DNA of 64,000 bases from Nicotiana tabacum. Taxonomy: Eukaryota; Streptophyta; Magnoliopsida; Solanales; Solanaceae. How positions within the stretch are numbered: position 1 is the first letter of the stretch; each line of letters opens with the position of its first letter. Below are positions 33,301 through 45,692 of this stretch, one piece after another. A program made the translations under genes and the position numbers. The stretch is taken from positions 28,564,042-28,628,041 of the forward strand of contig NC_134100.1 in the NCBI RefSeq assembly GCF_000715075.1. The letters are read 5' to 3'. Below the pieces are notes generated by a model. That model was given only the letters and a program-made list of their open reading frames with translations, made no database searches and was not told the origin of the DNA.

Positions 33301-35115
33301 AGTGTAACTTCTTATTTTTCTTATCTACGTGTGTAATTCACTTGATATTGGCCTATAATAATTTGTTGTAAACAAATATTGGGGTTGGCTAGTGAAAAGG
33401 GGAGGCTAGTCATATATGTTATCAATATCAATGGGTAGAAACCATGCCTTAGGTTCACATTTCCGTATGTGCATTAGAATCCATGTTTAGGGCCAATACA
33501 TTTCAAGCATATCATGCATTAAATATCATGTTCTAGGGTTTACTGTTTCAGTATCTCTACTATAATTATAGGATCATCCCATACAAATTCATTTCCAGTT
33601 AGGCAGGATAATCCGGCGCCCCCCTTCTCTCCAATTCTCATTTTCTTTGGGGTCGTCAGTTCCCAGAGCTTGAGGATCTGGAGATAGACCTCTATGCTTG
33701 AATCCGTCTCTTAGAAGCACACCTCATTTAACCTTATTTTTATCACTTAGAAATCCTGCTTTAGACTAAATAATAGCATTAACATAAAACTGTTGCTCCT
33801 GCACATCCTGAAATCATGCTTAACAACTCTGTAACATTTTATGCATTTAGGAATTCTGCATATCCTTAAATCGTTTTGCATTTATATGTGCATATTAGAT
33901 ACCATGCTTTAGGATCTCGTTCGTACTTGCCCAGTCACACCTAGTGTAAACTACTGATTATGAAAAAGGTAAAAACAGTCTCACATTTGATTATCTTGTT
34001 TTAAATAAAACTGGTAATAATCCCTATATTTTTGTAACCCCTAGAACAACATGCTCTTAGGCAAAAACGACTGCTGAACTGCTATTGACTCTGTAACTAT
34101 TGCGCATAATCCCACGCCTAGGCAAGACTTAGGGAATCAACTCTTATAAACTTGAAACTGCCTCTTTATGTTTACTGATTAATGATTATCAGGCTTCAAA
34201 ATCAGTAGGCAAACTGATTAGGGCCCCTGCTTCTGAGTTTATAAAATAAAATTGCATATCTTATGCGTTCTGATATTCGCCTAGCCATTATGTCTTAGGA
34301 TACTGTTTAACAATATTGCCCTTATTTGTGTTTGAGTCATGCTGTTTACATGCCTTATCTGTGGAAATAAACCTAAGCCTCTTATTTGCTTTTTCCTGCT
34401 TTATTTACTAAGGTATTATTTGTTATTGCCTGTCGCCTAGTATTTTCTCCCTTTAAACTTTAGGGGTCTGTCTAGAACTGCCTATAAGTAGAGGTCCCAA
34501 TTTCCTCTAGGACCATTAAGAAGGGACGGGTAACAACACGCATAGAGATCGTTAAACAACACTCGCTTTAATAACCACTAAGGGGTGGGAATGGGTAGAT
34601 ATGGATATGATGACTACACGCTAATGTCACGTGTAGCCTCTCATTGAGGAGTGTTTACCGGGCATTGCATGGGGTGATCTTATAGGCTAACCAACCTAGG
34701 ACCCCTCCTTCCCTAAATCCCTTTGCCTAAAACTTTACTTTTTTGTATAACTTGTTCAAATTCTTTGTCTTATTATCTGAGTCACACAATGTCCAACATG
34801 CTTTATTTGTAATTATTTGTTTCAAGTACTTATTTGTTAAAGGATTAATCCACAAGTGTAAGTTCGGCCGGGACCCACAGTTGTGGACCGAGATGGGTGC
34901 CTAACACCTTCCCCTCAAGGTTATTCGAGCCCTTACCCTAAATCTCTGGTAATGCAAATCAATCCAAGAGTTAATCGCTCTAGGTGCCCTGCAACATAAT
35001 CCGTTACGTGGCGACTCTTCAAAATACCCAATTTCTAAAAGGAAATGAGTTACTACCCTCATGAACGTCAGAACTCGAACTTTCTCCACGGAGGAAAAAA
35101 AAGGGCGCGATAGCA
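30367..35115 (+). mobile_element. Ogre/Tat-type 5' LTR, 4.75 kb
   Basis: The LTR starts TGTTGATACCCAATTTTTTC at 30367, directly abutting the broken chromovirus integrase, and ends GGGCGCGATAGCA at 35115, followed immediately by a tRNA-Arg primer site. At 4749 bp it fits the very long LTRs known for Ogre elements. TATATATA at 32251-32258 with a pyrimidine-rich CTCTCTCATT downstream marks a likely promoter and start. The 3' part (34860-35110) includes GGACCGAGATGGGTGCCTAA, characteristic of this family. The matching 3' LTR is not in the window; the left 5-bp flank is CCAAA. Confidence 0.85.
32251..32258 (+). promoter_or_regulatory. Putative TATA box of Ogre LTR
   Basis: TATATATA followed 25-35 bp later by CTCATTAACACAAACACACG. 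The position about 1.9 kb into the LTR suits a U3/R boundary. Inferred from composition only. Confidence 0.5.
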
Positions 35116-35132
35116 TGGCGACTCTGCTGGGC
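35116..35132 (+). promoter_or_regulatory. Primer binding site, tRNA-Arg type
   Basis: TGGCGACTCTGCTGGG directly follows the LTR terminal CA. It is the tRNA-Arg-complementary primer site typical of Ogre elements. Confidence 0.9.
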
Positions 35133-35783
35133 ATATCTTTAGGCTCTTACCATAATGAACTTATTTTTATAAATTAGTCGAAGCATGCTTTATCCCGTAC
35201 CCTTTCCCCTTGTTTTCATTTAATTGTCTATTTTTAAGCATTTATGATTCTTTATCCATCAAACTGACTTGTTTTTTTTGTTTCTTTTTCCTGTAACTGT
35301 CTTTCAATTATTTAAATACCGTATTTATTTTTCGTATGTGCAAATACTTGACTACATGTTGTTAATTATTGCATAAATCATTCTCCACATCATATTCCAC
35401 TCGTGCGTATCAAATCCTATAGCAACGCTTAATGAGTGGTTGCGCTCTTCCTATTTATTACCCTTATATTCGGAAAGACTTATTTGCGGTAAAACAGTCG
35501 ATCAACGGTGCAGTCGACGGTTTCGTCCTTCCCCCTCAAGTTGTCCGCTTGAGGGTACCAGTCTAAAACCCCATAGTAGCCTTACTCTGGTCAAAATTGT
35601 GCATGCATCATGGTCAAACCTAGTCGGATCAATATGCTGCCCATATAATGATCCTTTAAGATAAGCCTTATCCAAAAGTCCATCGGGTTTTCCACAATCC
35701 CAATGGACACAACCACGTTCTGTGCGTTAATTTGGAGAACTAAATACCGATATGCTAATCATGAATGTAAATAGTCGAGTCTG

Positions 35784-36143
35784 GTGAGGGAGAAAGGCCT
35801 AACCCTTTTATTTTGCAGAAAAATAAGGCACGAGGTCCCCAGCTTCGGTATGGTTAGCACACCCTCACTCTTGCTAGATTGGTGGAGGAATCTTCCATCA
35901 AGTGACCAAATAAATGAATGGAAAGAGAGGGCCGTCAAATCTAGCAAAAAACTGGAATATCTGGAATACAGTCTACTGGAATTTGAAGGAAAAGTGAGGA
36001 AGAGAGTCACTGACTGTCAGAACGCTAAGGGAAACGAAGGAGGACATTTTGCAAAGACATTCTTGCTGATGAACCTACGCGAACTGGAGGATTTGATCGA
36101 CAAGAGCATTCAGCCTGAGGAAGGTCCTTCCGAGATCAAATAG
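35784..36143 (+). CDS. Ogre leader ORF, unknown function
   Basis: A 119-codon frame between the primer site and gag. It reads WWRNLPSSDQINEWKERA near residue 33 and EYLEYSLLEFEGKVRKRV in the middle, and is charged and probably helical. Ogre elements are known to carry an extra ORF upstream of gag; the position fits, but I cannot confirm homology. The true start is uncertain because the frame may extend upstream through ENKARGP-like sequence. It could be a decayed piece of a longer ORF. Confidence 0.4.
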   Translation: MREKGLTLLFCRKIRHEVPSFGMVSTPSLLLDWWRNLPSSDQINEWKERAVKSSKKLEYLEYSLLEFEGKVRKRVTDCQNAKGNEGGHFAKTFLLMNLRELEDLIDKSIQPEEGPSEIK

Positions 36144-36551
36144 ATTAGGTTTACTTGCTTTCCTAAAATGTATTAAGGCCAAGTGCCAGTAGTGACTTAT
36201 TTTTCTATTATCTTAGTGTCGTTTTGGGATTCGTCTATTTTTACATTATGAAATGAAGCATTTATTAGCATCTAAATTTTTTCAAATTTATTTGTCACTA
36301 GGCCTACCTCGGGCACAACGAGGTTCCCAAAGTAGGACATGAATTTATATTTCTGCAATATGTGTTTAAATACTACAAACATTTCAGGATCCTCACAAAC
36401 TTGTTATCTTTTTGTTTTTGCTTATTTTTTATTATTCCCATCCCCTTAAGTTGGTTTACTCATACTGGCCTCATCAGCTTATCATACCATATCTAGAGGC
36501 CCTCCACCTCCTCCTCCTCCAAGCAATACAAAAGGCAGAGAAAAAGCAAAA

Positions 36552-37066
36552 ATGCACGACTTAAGTGGTATCCGAAAGGAGAATATTGAGAACGCAGAAA
36601 CTTCAGATGGCTGTAGTACTCCGACCCCAAATGATCTAGTCATGAGACTGGAACAAAAGATACTGGAACTACAAGGAGAACTTGAGCAGGTTCACAACTT
36701 GTCAAACTTGTCACTCACCCTAAATGTCCCCAACGTCCACCAACAGAACACAAAGAACCCAGCACCTCCCCAAAACACACAAAACCAACACCTACAAAAT
36801 CCTTCCGCACCAAATCAATACACAACTCTACCCCAAAATCTCAATCCACTACCAACGCCGCCACAACATCACCATCAACCAATTCAGTACCCACCAACCA
36901 CCACTTATCGCACTCCCCAAAATACACCACAACCCATTCCCGATCCCCAAAACTCCACCAATGACCATCATTACACCCAAGTCCTTGGAACCTATCAAAA
37001 CAACCCTATATATGTGGAAACTGTACCTCACTCTACCCAACCAATCTCCTATACACCGGATAAATA
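36552..37066 (+). pseudogene. Ogre/Tat gag N-terminal part, truncated
   Basis: ATG at 36552 opens MHDLSGIRKENIENAETSDG. A short coiled-coil (RLEQKILELQGELEQVHNLS) and a Pro/Gln/Asn/His-rich linker (residues 55-140) follow, then NDHHYTQVLGTYQNNPIYVE and PISYTPD. This is the N-terminal architecture of Solanaceae Ogre gag, where the main capsid domain normally follows PISYTPE. Here similarity ends near 37066, where unrelated LTR-like DNA begins, so capsid, protease and pol are lost. The frame up to the break is intact. Confidence 0.82.
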
Positions 37067-37789
37067 CACGTGCATTTCAGTTATTTTTACACTTTTCAAA
37101 ACCCCAAAACATAAGAGGCGATTTTCTAAACAACTTTTTTTCACCAAAATGATTGGTAAGTGATTTCTAACTCATTTTCTTCACTTCTTAACATCTTTTA
37201 ACATGATTTCAACTTCAAATCAAAGATTTTCATGGGGAAATTGGGTGCTTTGGGTAGAATCTAGGTTTTCTAAAATTGGGAATTTGGACCTCAATTTGGG
37301 GTTCGATTTCAAAACAAATTATACATTTGGATTCGTGGGGGAATGGCAAACGGGTTTTGGTCAGAACCTCGGGTTTCGACCACGTGGGCCTGGGGGTGAT
37401 TTTGACTTTTTGAGTAAAACTTTGGGAAAACTCATTTGCATGCGTTGGGGTTGATTCATTTAGCACTTATTAATGTAATTAAGTAACTTATGACTAGATT
37501 CGAGCATATTGGTGATATAATATCATTAATTAAAGCATCTGAAATGTCATTTAAGGACACAACCACTTTAAATTTAAGACTCACGGTCATGCTCGACACC
37601 AACGTATAGATACTCGTCACCATGCCTACACGTCGTACTCAACAAGAAGCAAGTAGAAAATATGACTCCACTCCTAAAACCTCAAGCTAAGGTTAGACCA
37701 AACACTTACCTCGAAGCTTTGAACACCACTCAAGCCTCAATTATAGCTTTACCTCTTGGTTCCATCCAAGACAATTCCCAGGTTCTACT
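37067..37789. mobile_element. LTR retrotransposon debris
   Basis: Positions 37067-37560 resemble the leader of a gypsy-type LTR (TTTTCACCAAAATGATTGG, TTGGGGTTCGATTTC). Positions 37568-37789 resemble a different LTR in reverse (CTCACGGTCATGCTCGACAC, AAACACTTACCTCGA). Neither has defined ends. They lie between the cut Ogre gag and the LINE. Confidence 0.45.
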
Positions 37790-37971
37790 CGCGGGAGTTG
37801 GTACCTCCCGTTTTTCATTTTCCCTTTATTGTGTTAGATAAGTTGTCGCAATCATAGTTCCTATTAGTTTATCCACTATATTAGTGCACTTGTAGTTGTA
37901 GCCTGTCTTTGCCTATCTTGGTCCGTTGCTTTGTGTGTGTTATTGATTCCCCTTAGTCTGTCGTAGGTATA

Positions 37972-38850
37972 GTGACTGTGGTTTGGGATGGTCGAGTGAG
38001 GTCATGTCCTATGAGGGTGGGGAGGAAGGTAGGGCAAAGGTTAGAGGGTGGGTCGGGAGGCAAGGGAGGTAAAGGTAACAAGGGTGCCTTTAGGTTAAGA
38101 ATCGGGTCATGGAACGTGGGTACATTGACGGGTAACTCTAAAGAGTTGGCAAAGATTCTCCAGAAGAGGAGGGTCAGCATAGCGTGGGTCCAGGAGACAG
38201 GGTGGGTAGGGTTGAGTGTGAAGGATGCGGATGGGCATACACTTTGGTACTCAATAGTCGAGAGAGGTAAGAATGGAGTGTGTATCTTGGTGGATAGGGA
38301 ACTTAGAGAGTCTATGGTCGAAGTTAGACGAGTGAATGATAGATTGATGGTTATTAAGTTGGTGGTTGGAGAGTACACCCTGAATGTCATTAGCGCCTAT
38401 GCGCTGCATGCGGGCCTAGATGAAGAGGTTAAACGGTGTTTCTAGGAGGGGATAGATGAGATTGTGCGCCATGTTCCGCCTGCCGAGAAACTATTCATAG
38501 GAGGGGATTTCAATGGTCATATTGGGGAGAGCGCAGGTGGTTATGGCAAGGTGCATGCATGATTTGGTTTTGGGGAGAGGAACGGAGGAGGTACCATGCT
38601 GTTGGACTTCGCTAAGGCTTTCGGGTTGGTGATTGCAAACTCTAGATTTTCGAAGAGGAAGGAGCATTTGGTTACATTTCAAAATGCAGTAGCGAAGACT
38701 CAGATTGACTATCTCCTCTTCAGGGGGTGCAACAGCGGGTTGTGCAAGGATTGCAAGGTGATTCCGAGCGAGACACTCGTGATGCAGCATAGACTATTGG
38801 TGATAGGCATTGGTATTAGGTTAGAGAGGAGGAAACAGTCTACTCGGGGA
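37972..38850 (+). pseudogene. RTE LINE endonuclease domain
   Basis: The frame carries RIGSWNVGTLTG (near 38100), VQETGWVG (catalytic Glu), VISAYALHAG, then GGDFNGHIG (38499-38525, the Asp/Asn motif), TQIDYLLFRG and VMQHRLLVI (the His motif). Stops occur at TAG 38443-38445, between VKRCF and EGIDEIV, and at TGA 38560-38562. An APE-type endonuclease nicks target DNA for target-primed reverse transcription. All catalytic motifs are readable but split, so this copy is dead. It leads without a clear boundary into a linker (HKEDWWWNEVVQGKVEAKK) before RT. Confidence 0.9.
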
Positions 38851-39359
38851 TCAGCTGTGGGAGCTTGGAGGAGCAGTGGGGACGCAAACACTACGTGGTC
38901 AGCAACAACAGACTGTATAAGGGCGTCTATGAGAGAGGTGTTAGGGGTCTCGACCGGTGTCTCTAGTAGGCATAAAGAGGACTGGTGGTGGAATGAAGTG
39001 GTCCAAGGTAAAGTAGAAGCGAAGAAGGTAGCATACCTGAAGTTAGTGGGGAGCATAGGTGAGAAAGAGAGGTGAGCGTGCATGGAGAGATATAAGGTAG
39101 CTAGGAAGGAAGATAAACTGTGGTCACAGAGGCTAAGACTGCGGCTTATGGTCATATGTATAAGGAACTGGGGGAAAAAGGCGGGGAGAAGAAGTTATTT
39201 CGGCTGGCCAAGTTGAGTGAGAGGAAGGCTTGAGATTTGGACCAAGTGAGATGCATCAAGAGCGAAGATGGAAGGATACTGGTGGAAGATGCCCAGATTA
39301 AGAGGAGATGACAAACTTACTTCCATAAACTTCTGAATGAAAATGGGGATCGGGATATT

Positions 39360-40882
39360 GTGCTAGGCAAATTGGAGCATTTCGAGAGACACCGCGACTT
39401 CGGGAATTGCAGGCGTATCAAGGTTGAGGAGGTCGTGGAGGCTATGCGTAAGATGAGTAGAGATAGAGCAACTGGACCAGACGAGATTCTGGTGGAATTT
39501 TGGAAGTGTGTAGGGAGAGCAGGTTTGGAGTGGTTGACTGGGCTGTTTAATGTTATTTTTAAGGCAAAGAGGATGCCGGATGAGTGAAGGTGGAGTACGG
39601 TGGTTCCATTATATAAGAACAAAGGTGATATCCAGAGTAGTAACAATTATAGGGGTATCAAATTACTGAGCCATACCATGAAAGTACGGGAGAAGGTCGT
39701 TGAAGCGAGGGTGAGGATGACAATGTCTATATTAGACAACCAGTTCGGGTTCATACCGGGTCGTTCAACCACATAAGTTATACACCTTGTTAGGAGGTTG
39801 GTGGAACTGTACAGAGAGAGAAAGAAGGATCTGCACATGGTGTTTATTGTCCTGGAGAAAGCGTATGACAAGGTTCCTAGAGAAGTTCTCTGGAGATGCT
39901 TGGAGGCAAAGGTGTGTCGGTTCCCTATATTATGGCGATTAGGGACATGTATGATGGGGCTAAGACTCGGGTTAGGACGATAGGAGGCGACTCTAAGCAT
40001 TTCCTAGTTGAAATGGGGTTACACCAAGGCTCTACGCGCAGTCCGTTCTTATTCGCCCTGGCGATGGATGCATTAACAAACCATATCCAAGGGGAGGTAC
40101 CATGGTGCATGCTATTTGCTGATGACATAGTTCTGATCGATGAGTCACAAACCGGTGTTAATGAGAGACTGGAAGTTTGGAGATAGACTCTTGAGTCTAA
40201 AGGTTTCAAGCTGAGCAGAACAAATACGGAATACTTGGAGTGTATTTTCAGCACTGAGCCGGGGGAAGTGGGCGTGGATGTGAGGCTTGAATCACATGTT
40301 ATCCCAAGTAGAGGCAACTTCAAGTAACTTGGGTCGGTTATCCACGGGGGAGGGGAGATCGATAAAGATGTCGCACACCGTATTGTGGTAGAATGGATGA
40401 AGTGGAGGTTAGCATCCGGAGTTTTGTATGACAAGAGAGTGCCAAAGATACTCAAAGGTAAGTTCTACAAAGCGGTGGTTAGACCGGCCATGATGTATGT
40501 GACTGAGTGTTGGCCTATTAAGATCTCACATATCCAAAAGATGAAAGTAGCAGAAATGAGGATGTTGAGGTGGATGTGCGGGCACACTAGGATGTACAAG
40601 ATTAGAAATGATGATATTCGGGAGAAGGTGCACGTGGCTCCCATTGATGACAAGATGCGGGAAGCGCGACTCAGATGGTTCGGGCATGTAATGAGGAGAA
40701 GCCCAGATGCTCCAGTAAGGAGGTGTGAGCGACTGGTTGTGGAGGGCACGAGAAGAGGTAGATGGCGGCCTAAGAAGTATTGGGGAGAAGTGATCAGGCA
40801 GGATATGGCGAGACTTCAGATTTCCGAGGACATGACACTTGATAGAAAGTTATGGAGGTTGAGTATTACGGTTGTAGGCTAG
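39360..40882 (+). pseudogene. RTE LINE reverse transcriptase and C-terminal domain
   Basis: Blocks in order are KMSRDRATGPDEILVEFWK, VPLYKNKGDIQSSNNYRGIK, NQFGFIPGRSTT, a frameshift near 39900, MGLHQGSTRSPFLFALAMDA, and FADDIVLI with the catalytic Asp pair at 40114-40125. Then come ESKGFKLSRTNTEY and the C-terminal [28 protein letters not shown] and [11 protein letters not shown], which are diagnostic of the plant RTE C-terminus. Stops lie near 39585, 39776, 40185 and 40326. The final frame closes at about 40882. Function is lost through at least four breaks. Confidence 0.9.
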
Positions 40883-41240
40883 GAGGTAGTTGAGTCTTAC
40901 GTTACTTTGTACTGTTGTGAGCCTAGTCTGGTGAGGTTTTAGTCTAAAATAGCTAGGGGCATTGTCATGTCTTAATATTTTCTCTTTTCGGTGCAAGATC
41001 TATTTACTAGCCATCATTTCTGTCTTGTATTTTTTTTCTGCATTTTATGTTCCTATTTTTCCTATGATCTCTATGGTGAAACTAATATTCTCTCCTTTTG
41101 TTTTTCTTGTTATCTTGAGCCGAGGGTCTTTCGGAAACAACCTCTCTATGCTTTCGGGGTAGGGGTAGGGTCTGCGTACATACTACCCTCCCCGGACCCC
41201 ACTTGTGAAATTTTCCTGGATTATTGTTGTTGTTGTTGTT

Positions 41241-41922
41241 TAAAATTCTGCTCAACGTGCTTTAAATTCTGGCAATCAAGTAAAAATATTCTGGCTACAG
41301 CTTCTACCCAATTTTTTTATTACTGGGGTCAAAATTTAATAGTGGCACAAAAATATTCTATTTGTGTCATTCTCACGTTACAAGTGCAATCCATGAATAA
41401 TGCTAATTCCACAAATTGGATAGAGGAATTTATGCTATCTACCTATACGATACAAACCTTTTATCCATTTTAACTCATATTATATTTTCTTTCAATTTAT
41501 ACCTATTTCCCTAAATTAATTAATGGACTTGCCTGAATACTCTTCTCTCTATTGACGAAATTAACTTTAAATTGTGTATTCAACGAGAATCATAGTTCCT
41601 CTCTCAACTATGTTGTGTAGATCAACAACTGTTGCCCATTTCTCTTGGTTTTCCGCATAGAAAAAAACCAAAATCCAAGCTAGTATAGTAGAGTTCTAGA
41701 GAAAGAGGGGGAGAGATAGGAGAAATGGCTATGAGATATAGGTGGCGGCATGGGTATGTAAGTATGTAAATCATCAATTGAGATATTTACAGTGACGACT
41801 AACGAGTAATTGATTACTCTACAATGTTGACGTACTAGATTACTTTAATAATTCCATGGATCAATAATAAGAGAAGAAACCAAGGATGCTATTTGTGAAT
41901 AGAGGAATTTAAGTTATACAAG
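41241..41922. other. Unassigned DNA between LINE and LTR
   Basis: No gene recognised. A short ATG context at about 41724 (GGAGAAATGGCTATGAGATA) has no sustained frame. Confidence 0.4.
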
Positions 41923-43305
41923 TGTAACGATCTAGCCGGTCTTTTTGTATATTTGAACCCTGTTCCCCAATTTGATGTCTGGCGTATGTATGTTTGTTGA
42001 TTGTCACTTGCAGGGTTGGTTGGTTTGGCTTCGAAACGGTGCAGAAGTGATATGGAATACTTAGTATCATTTATAAAAGCTTAAGTTGAAAGTGTTGACC
42101 GAGGTTTGACTTTTGTATAAACATCCTCGTAATGATATTTTGGTGGTACCAATTTTGGGCTTAGGAATATGTCCGCATATTTATTAAGTTTTCGTGTACC
42201 TTCTATCTATAATTCTTGAGCATATACATGTATTTCCAATAACGGATACGTGATTTGGACTGAGGCTTTTGGCACGAAGGGTAAGCATGCGAGCGAGATA
42301 CAATTATGGCACATTGGATATTATGATTGGATATTGATTTATGAGGGATGCTATTATACTCCTCTTGCGCTTGGATTTGGATCCATTCCTTTGGAGTCAG
42401 GTGATAACCCATGTTACTTTGGGCCCTGCGACCATGGTCGGTACATGGATTTTATACCCGTTGATACATGAATTTGTATCGGACTATGTGATACATAAAT
42501 TGTGTATCGGGGTACATGAAATTGTACCGATTGAGTATGTATTCTTATTATTAACTCATTTTGAAGTATTTGTTCCAGTGTATATTGTTACTTGACATTC
42601 ATATATGTTAATTAGGAGTTCCAGTTTCGTTATTTGAGCATGTTATAATTTATTATTATATCTGAGCAATGAAAGGTTATTTCTGTGTTAGAAAAGCATA
42701 TTTATCCCTTGATATCGATGACTCTTATTACTCATGATAATACCTATTGCTCCCGTTCTTAATTTTGTTACTTTACTTGTGTGGTAAGTATCCAAAAGCA
42801 TCTAGCCTTGCCGCTAATTCTTTAAGGTTAGACTTGATACTTATTAGGTACCGATTATGATGTACTAATTCTATACTTCTGCACATCTTTGTGTGCAAAT
42901 CCTTAAGTTGGTCCAAGAAAAGCTTTGTGATTGGGCTAAAAGTTATCACAGAGACTTGGGGTGAGCTGCACTATATTGATCAACTTCGTCGTTCCTAAGT
43001 CCCTGTTCCTTTGATGTATTTTTGTCTATGATATTTCAGACAGTTTGACATGTATACAAACTTGATCTCATTTCTGTGGTTGCTCGTGTACTTGTGCCAT
43101 CTAGTCTTGGGGGCGTATTGTATTGGCTGTGTTTAGGCCTTGCTTGTGGTGTTAGTAAATATTATCACTATTTTTAGACTATTTCCATCTTCATTGCTAT
43201 ATATCTCTGTTAAATAATAAAAATGGACTTTATCTATTATCTTCGAGTTAGCTTGCTTAGCAAGTTCGGCTAAGCACCGTTGAGGTGGGATTCTGGGTTG
43301 TGACA
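41923..43305 (+). mobile_element. LTR, plus orientation, about 1.38 kb
   Basis: The sequence starts TGTAACGATCTAGCCGGTC and ends GGGATTCTGGGTTGTGACA. These ends follow the family-A pattern, but the LTR is half the usual length. Inside are repeats built on GATACATGAATTTGTATC-like inverted words (42464-42530). The flank ACAAG occurs both at 41918-41922 and at 43303-43307, but the right copy overlaps the last three LTR bases, so the duplication is ambiguous. To the right is an antisense pol remnant. Confidence 0.7.
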
Positions 43306-44362
43306 AGTGCCTTTCTACTCAAGGCGTCAGCTACTACATTATCCTTTCCCGGATGATAAAGAATGGTGATATCATAGTCCTTCAACAGCTCCAATCATCT
43401 CTGCTGCCTCAAATTCAAATCTTTCTATTTAAACAGATGTTGGAGACTCCGATGATCCGTATATACCTCACAAGGCACACCATATAAGTAATGCCTCCAA
43501 ATATTGAGCGTGTATGCAATAGCAGCTAACTCCAAATCATGTACCAAGATGTTCTTATTATGGGGCTTCAGCTGCCGCGATGCAATGGAAATCACCCTAC
43601 CATCCTGCATCAATACACACCCAAGACTAAACCTCAAAACATCACAATAGACCGTATATAATCCTGATCTTGAAGGCAAAACCAACACTGGAAACGTAGT
43701 CAATGCCATCTTGAGCTTCTGAAAGCTCTACTCACACTCGTTTGTCCACCTGAATGAAGTGCCCTTCTGAGTCAACCGAGTCAATGGGGTTGCAATTGAT
43801 GAAAACCCCTCCACAAAACGGCAATAATACCCATCCAGGCCTAAAAAACTCCAGATTTCAATAGCGGTAAAAGATCTAGGCTAACTATGAACTGCTTCAA
43901 TCTTCTTCGAGTCCACTTTGATCTCATCAATAGATACCAGGTGACCCAAGAATGCTAACGAGTCTATCCAAAACTCACACTTGGAGAACTTAGCATTCAA
44001 CCTCTTCTCCCTAAAAATTTGGAGCACACTCCTCAAATATTTCTCGTGCTCCTCAGCACTACGAGAATACACCAAGATATTGTCAATGAACACAATGACA
44101 AAAGAATCCAAATATGACTGGAACGCACTTTTCATCAAATGCATGAAGGTTGTTGGAGCATCAGTTAGCCCAAAAGACATCACTAAAAACTCATAATGCC
44201 CATAATGAGTCCAGAAAGCCATCTTGGAAATGTCCGAAGCCCTGATCTTTAACTGCTAATATCTCGATCTCAAATCAATCTTTGAGAATACCCTAGCACT
44301 TTGAAGCTGGTCAAATAAGTCATCAATACAAGGTAATAGATACTTGTTCAATTGTCTGTAGT
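43306..44362 (-). pseudogene. Chromovirus RT and RNase H fragment
   Basis: From 44362 downward the frame reads [31 protein letters not shown] (then a TAG) and [20 protein letters not shown]. The RT catalytic box reads [10 protein letters not shown], with the second Asp of the YxDD motif changed to Asn. Then come [17 protein letters not shown], an RNase H with [39 protein letters not shown], and the end HPGKDNVVADALSRKA at 43306. Few stops are present, but the Asp-to-Asn change and the truncation at both ends by LTRs make it inactive. Integrase and protease are missing. Confidence 0.9.
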
Positions 44363-45692
44363 TGTCACGACCCAAAACCCACTAGTCGTCATGACACCTA
44401 ACTTGACCCGCTAGGTAAGCCAATTAATCAAAAGAAACAAACCAAATAACTTATAGAAAAAGGAAGTTAGAATTTATCTGAACTTTTATACATTTACCCA
44501 AGAAATGGTAGTATAAGTCATAAACATCTAGAATTTAGAATTTTCAAAGCTAATACAAACTTTCACACGATCTATTTGAAAACTACATAAACAGATTAAG
44601 AATGTCTAAAACTACCAAGGACAAGTGACAGCTTTAACCAGACACACGAACATCTTCTGAATCAGCACCCGACGTCACCAACAACTCTGCTCCAATGATC
44701 TGCATGGAACATGCAAAAGTGCAGTATAATTACAACCGACCCCATATACTGGTAAGTATTTTGTCTAACCTCGTCGAAGTAGTGATGAGGATTTTACTTA
44801 AAAAGATGCTTATTGCTATAACCTGTATAATATATTAACAGTAAAGCAATTCAAAGCATAACAGATAAAAGTATCATATTCAACTTGGCGAAACAATCCA
44901 CAATTGCCAAAAGAAACCATAGTAGGAGATTTACGATCTTTCCCGATATGAGATGTATATCCAAAACATCAAGTCACATGGCACGGTAACACCCTTCGTG
45001 CTTCTATCTCATCCTCACCATGTATAAATAAATTTATGTAACAATTCAACTAGCACGATAACACCCTTTGTGAGTTCAACTTATCTTTTGAATTGAACGT
45101 ATAATAGAACCAACCATATGACAGAAACACAATAACAAGAATTACAAAGTAGGAAATACACAAGTAACAACAATGGACAAGGATACACATGTGGGCGACA
45201 ATAAAGAACTAAACGGAAAGCACGTGAGTAATAACAACAATTGGAAAGCAAGGAATATCAATTTCAATTGACTAGCATATTGGAGGCCTAAGTACAAACA
45301 TAACAATTAAGACGGAAACACATGATCTTTGCAAGTTAACAAGCAAGGGCATGGATGACCAGCATGGTGGAAGGCTTAAACTAAAGTGCAACAAAATAGA
45401 TACAACATGAGTATAATTATAAAAGCAGGAAATATGCACGGTATTCGCAGGTTAAGCAAGTAAAAGACATGGACATTGCAACACCAATTGAGATAAAAGT
45501 CAAGTACAGGACAATAACGACAAGTCACACAAAATATGCAAATTCAACAATAACAGATCAAGGTAAGGGCACAAACGTATACATGGGAAACAGACATCAC
45601 ATCATAATGCATGTCTCTCGTCCTAACCTGCATGGAAACACCATTTGTGCCATGACTTCACAATAACATACAAGCATAACAATATAAATGAA

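Larger units (their letters stand above)
37790..41240 (+). mobile_element. RTE-clade LINE, about 3.4 kb, decayed
   Basis: The element holds an apurinic endonuclease and RT in the RTE order with several stops and frameshifts. It ends with CTGCGTACATACTACCCTCC, CGGACCCCACTTGTG and the tail ATTATTGTTGTTGTTGTTG at 41219-41240. A (TTG)n tail is typical of plant RTE LINEs and of the SINEs they mobilise, such as tobacco TS. The 5' end is uncertain; GGGAGTTGGTACCTCCCG at 37793-37810 may lie at or near it. No target duplication was recognised. Confidence 0.85.

Noticed and set aside
38709..40749. Long minus-strand frames opposite the LINE
   Set aside because: They are antisense shadows of endonuclease and RT coding sequence.
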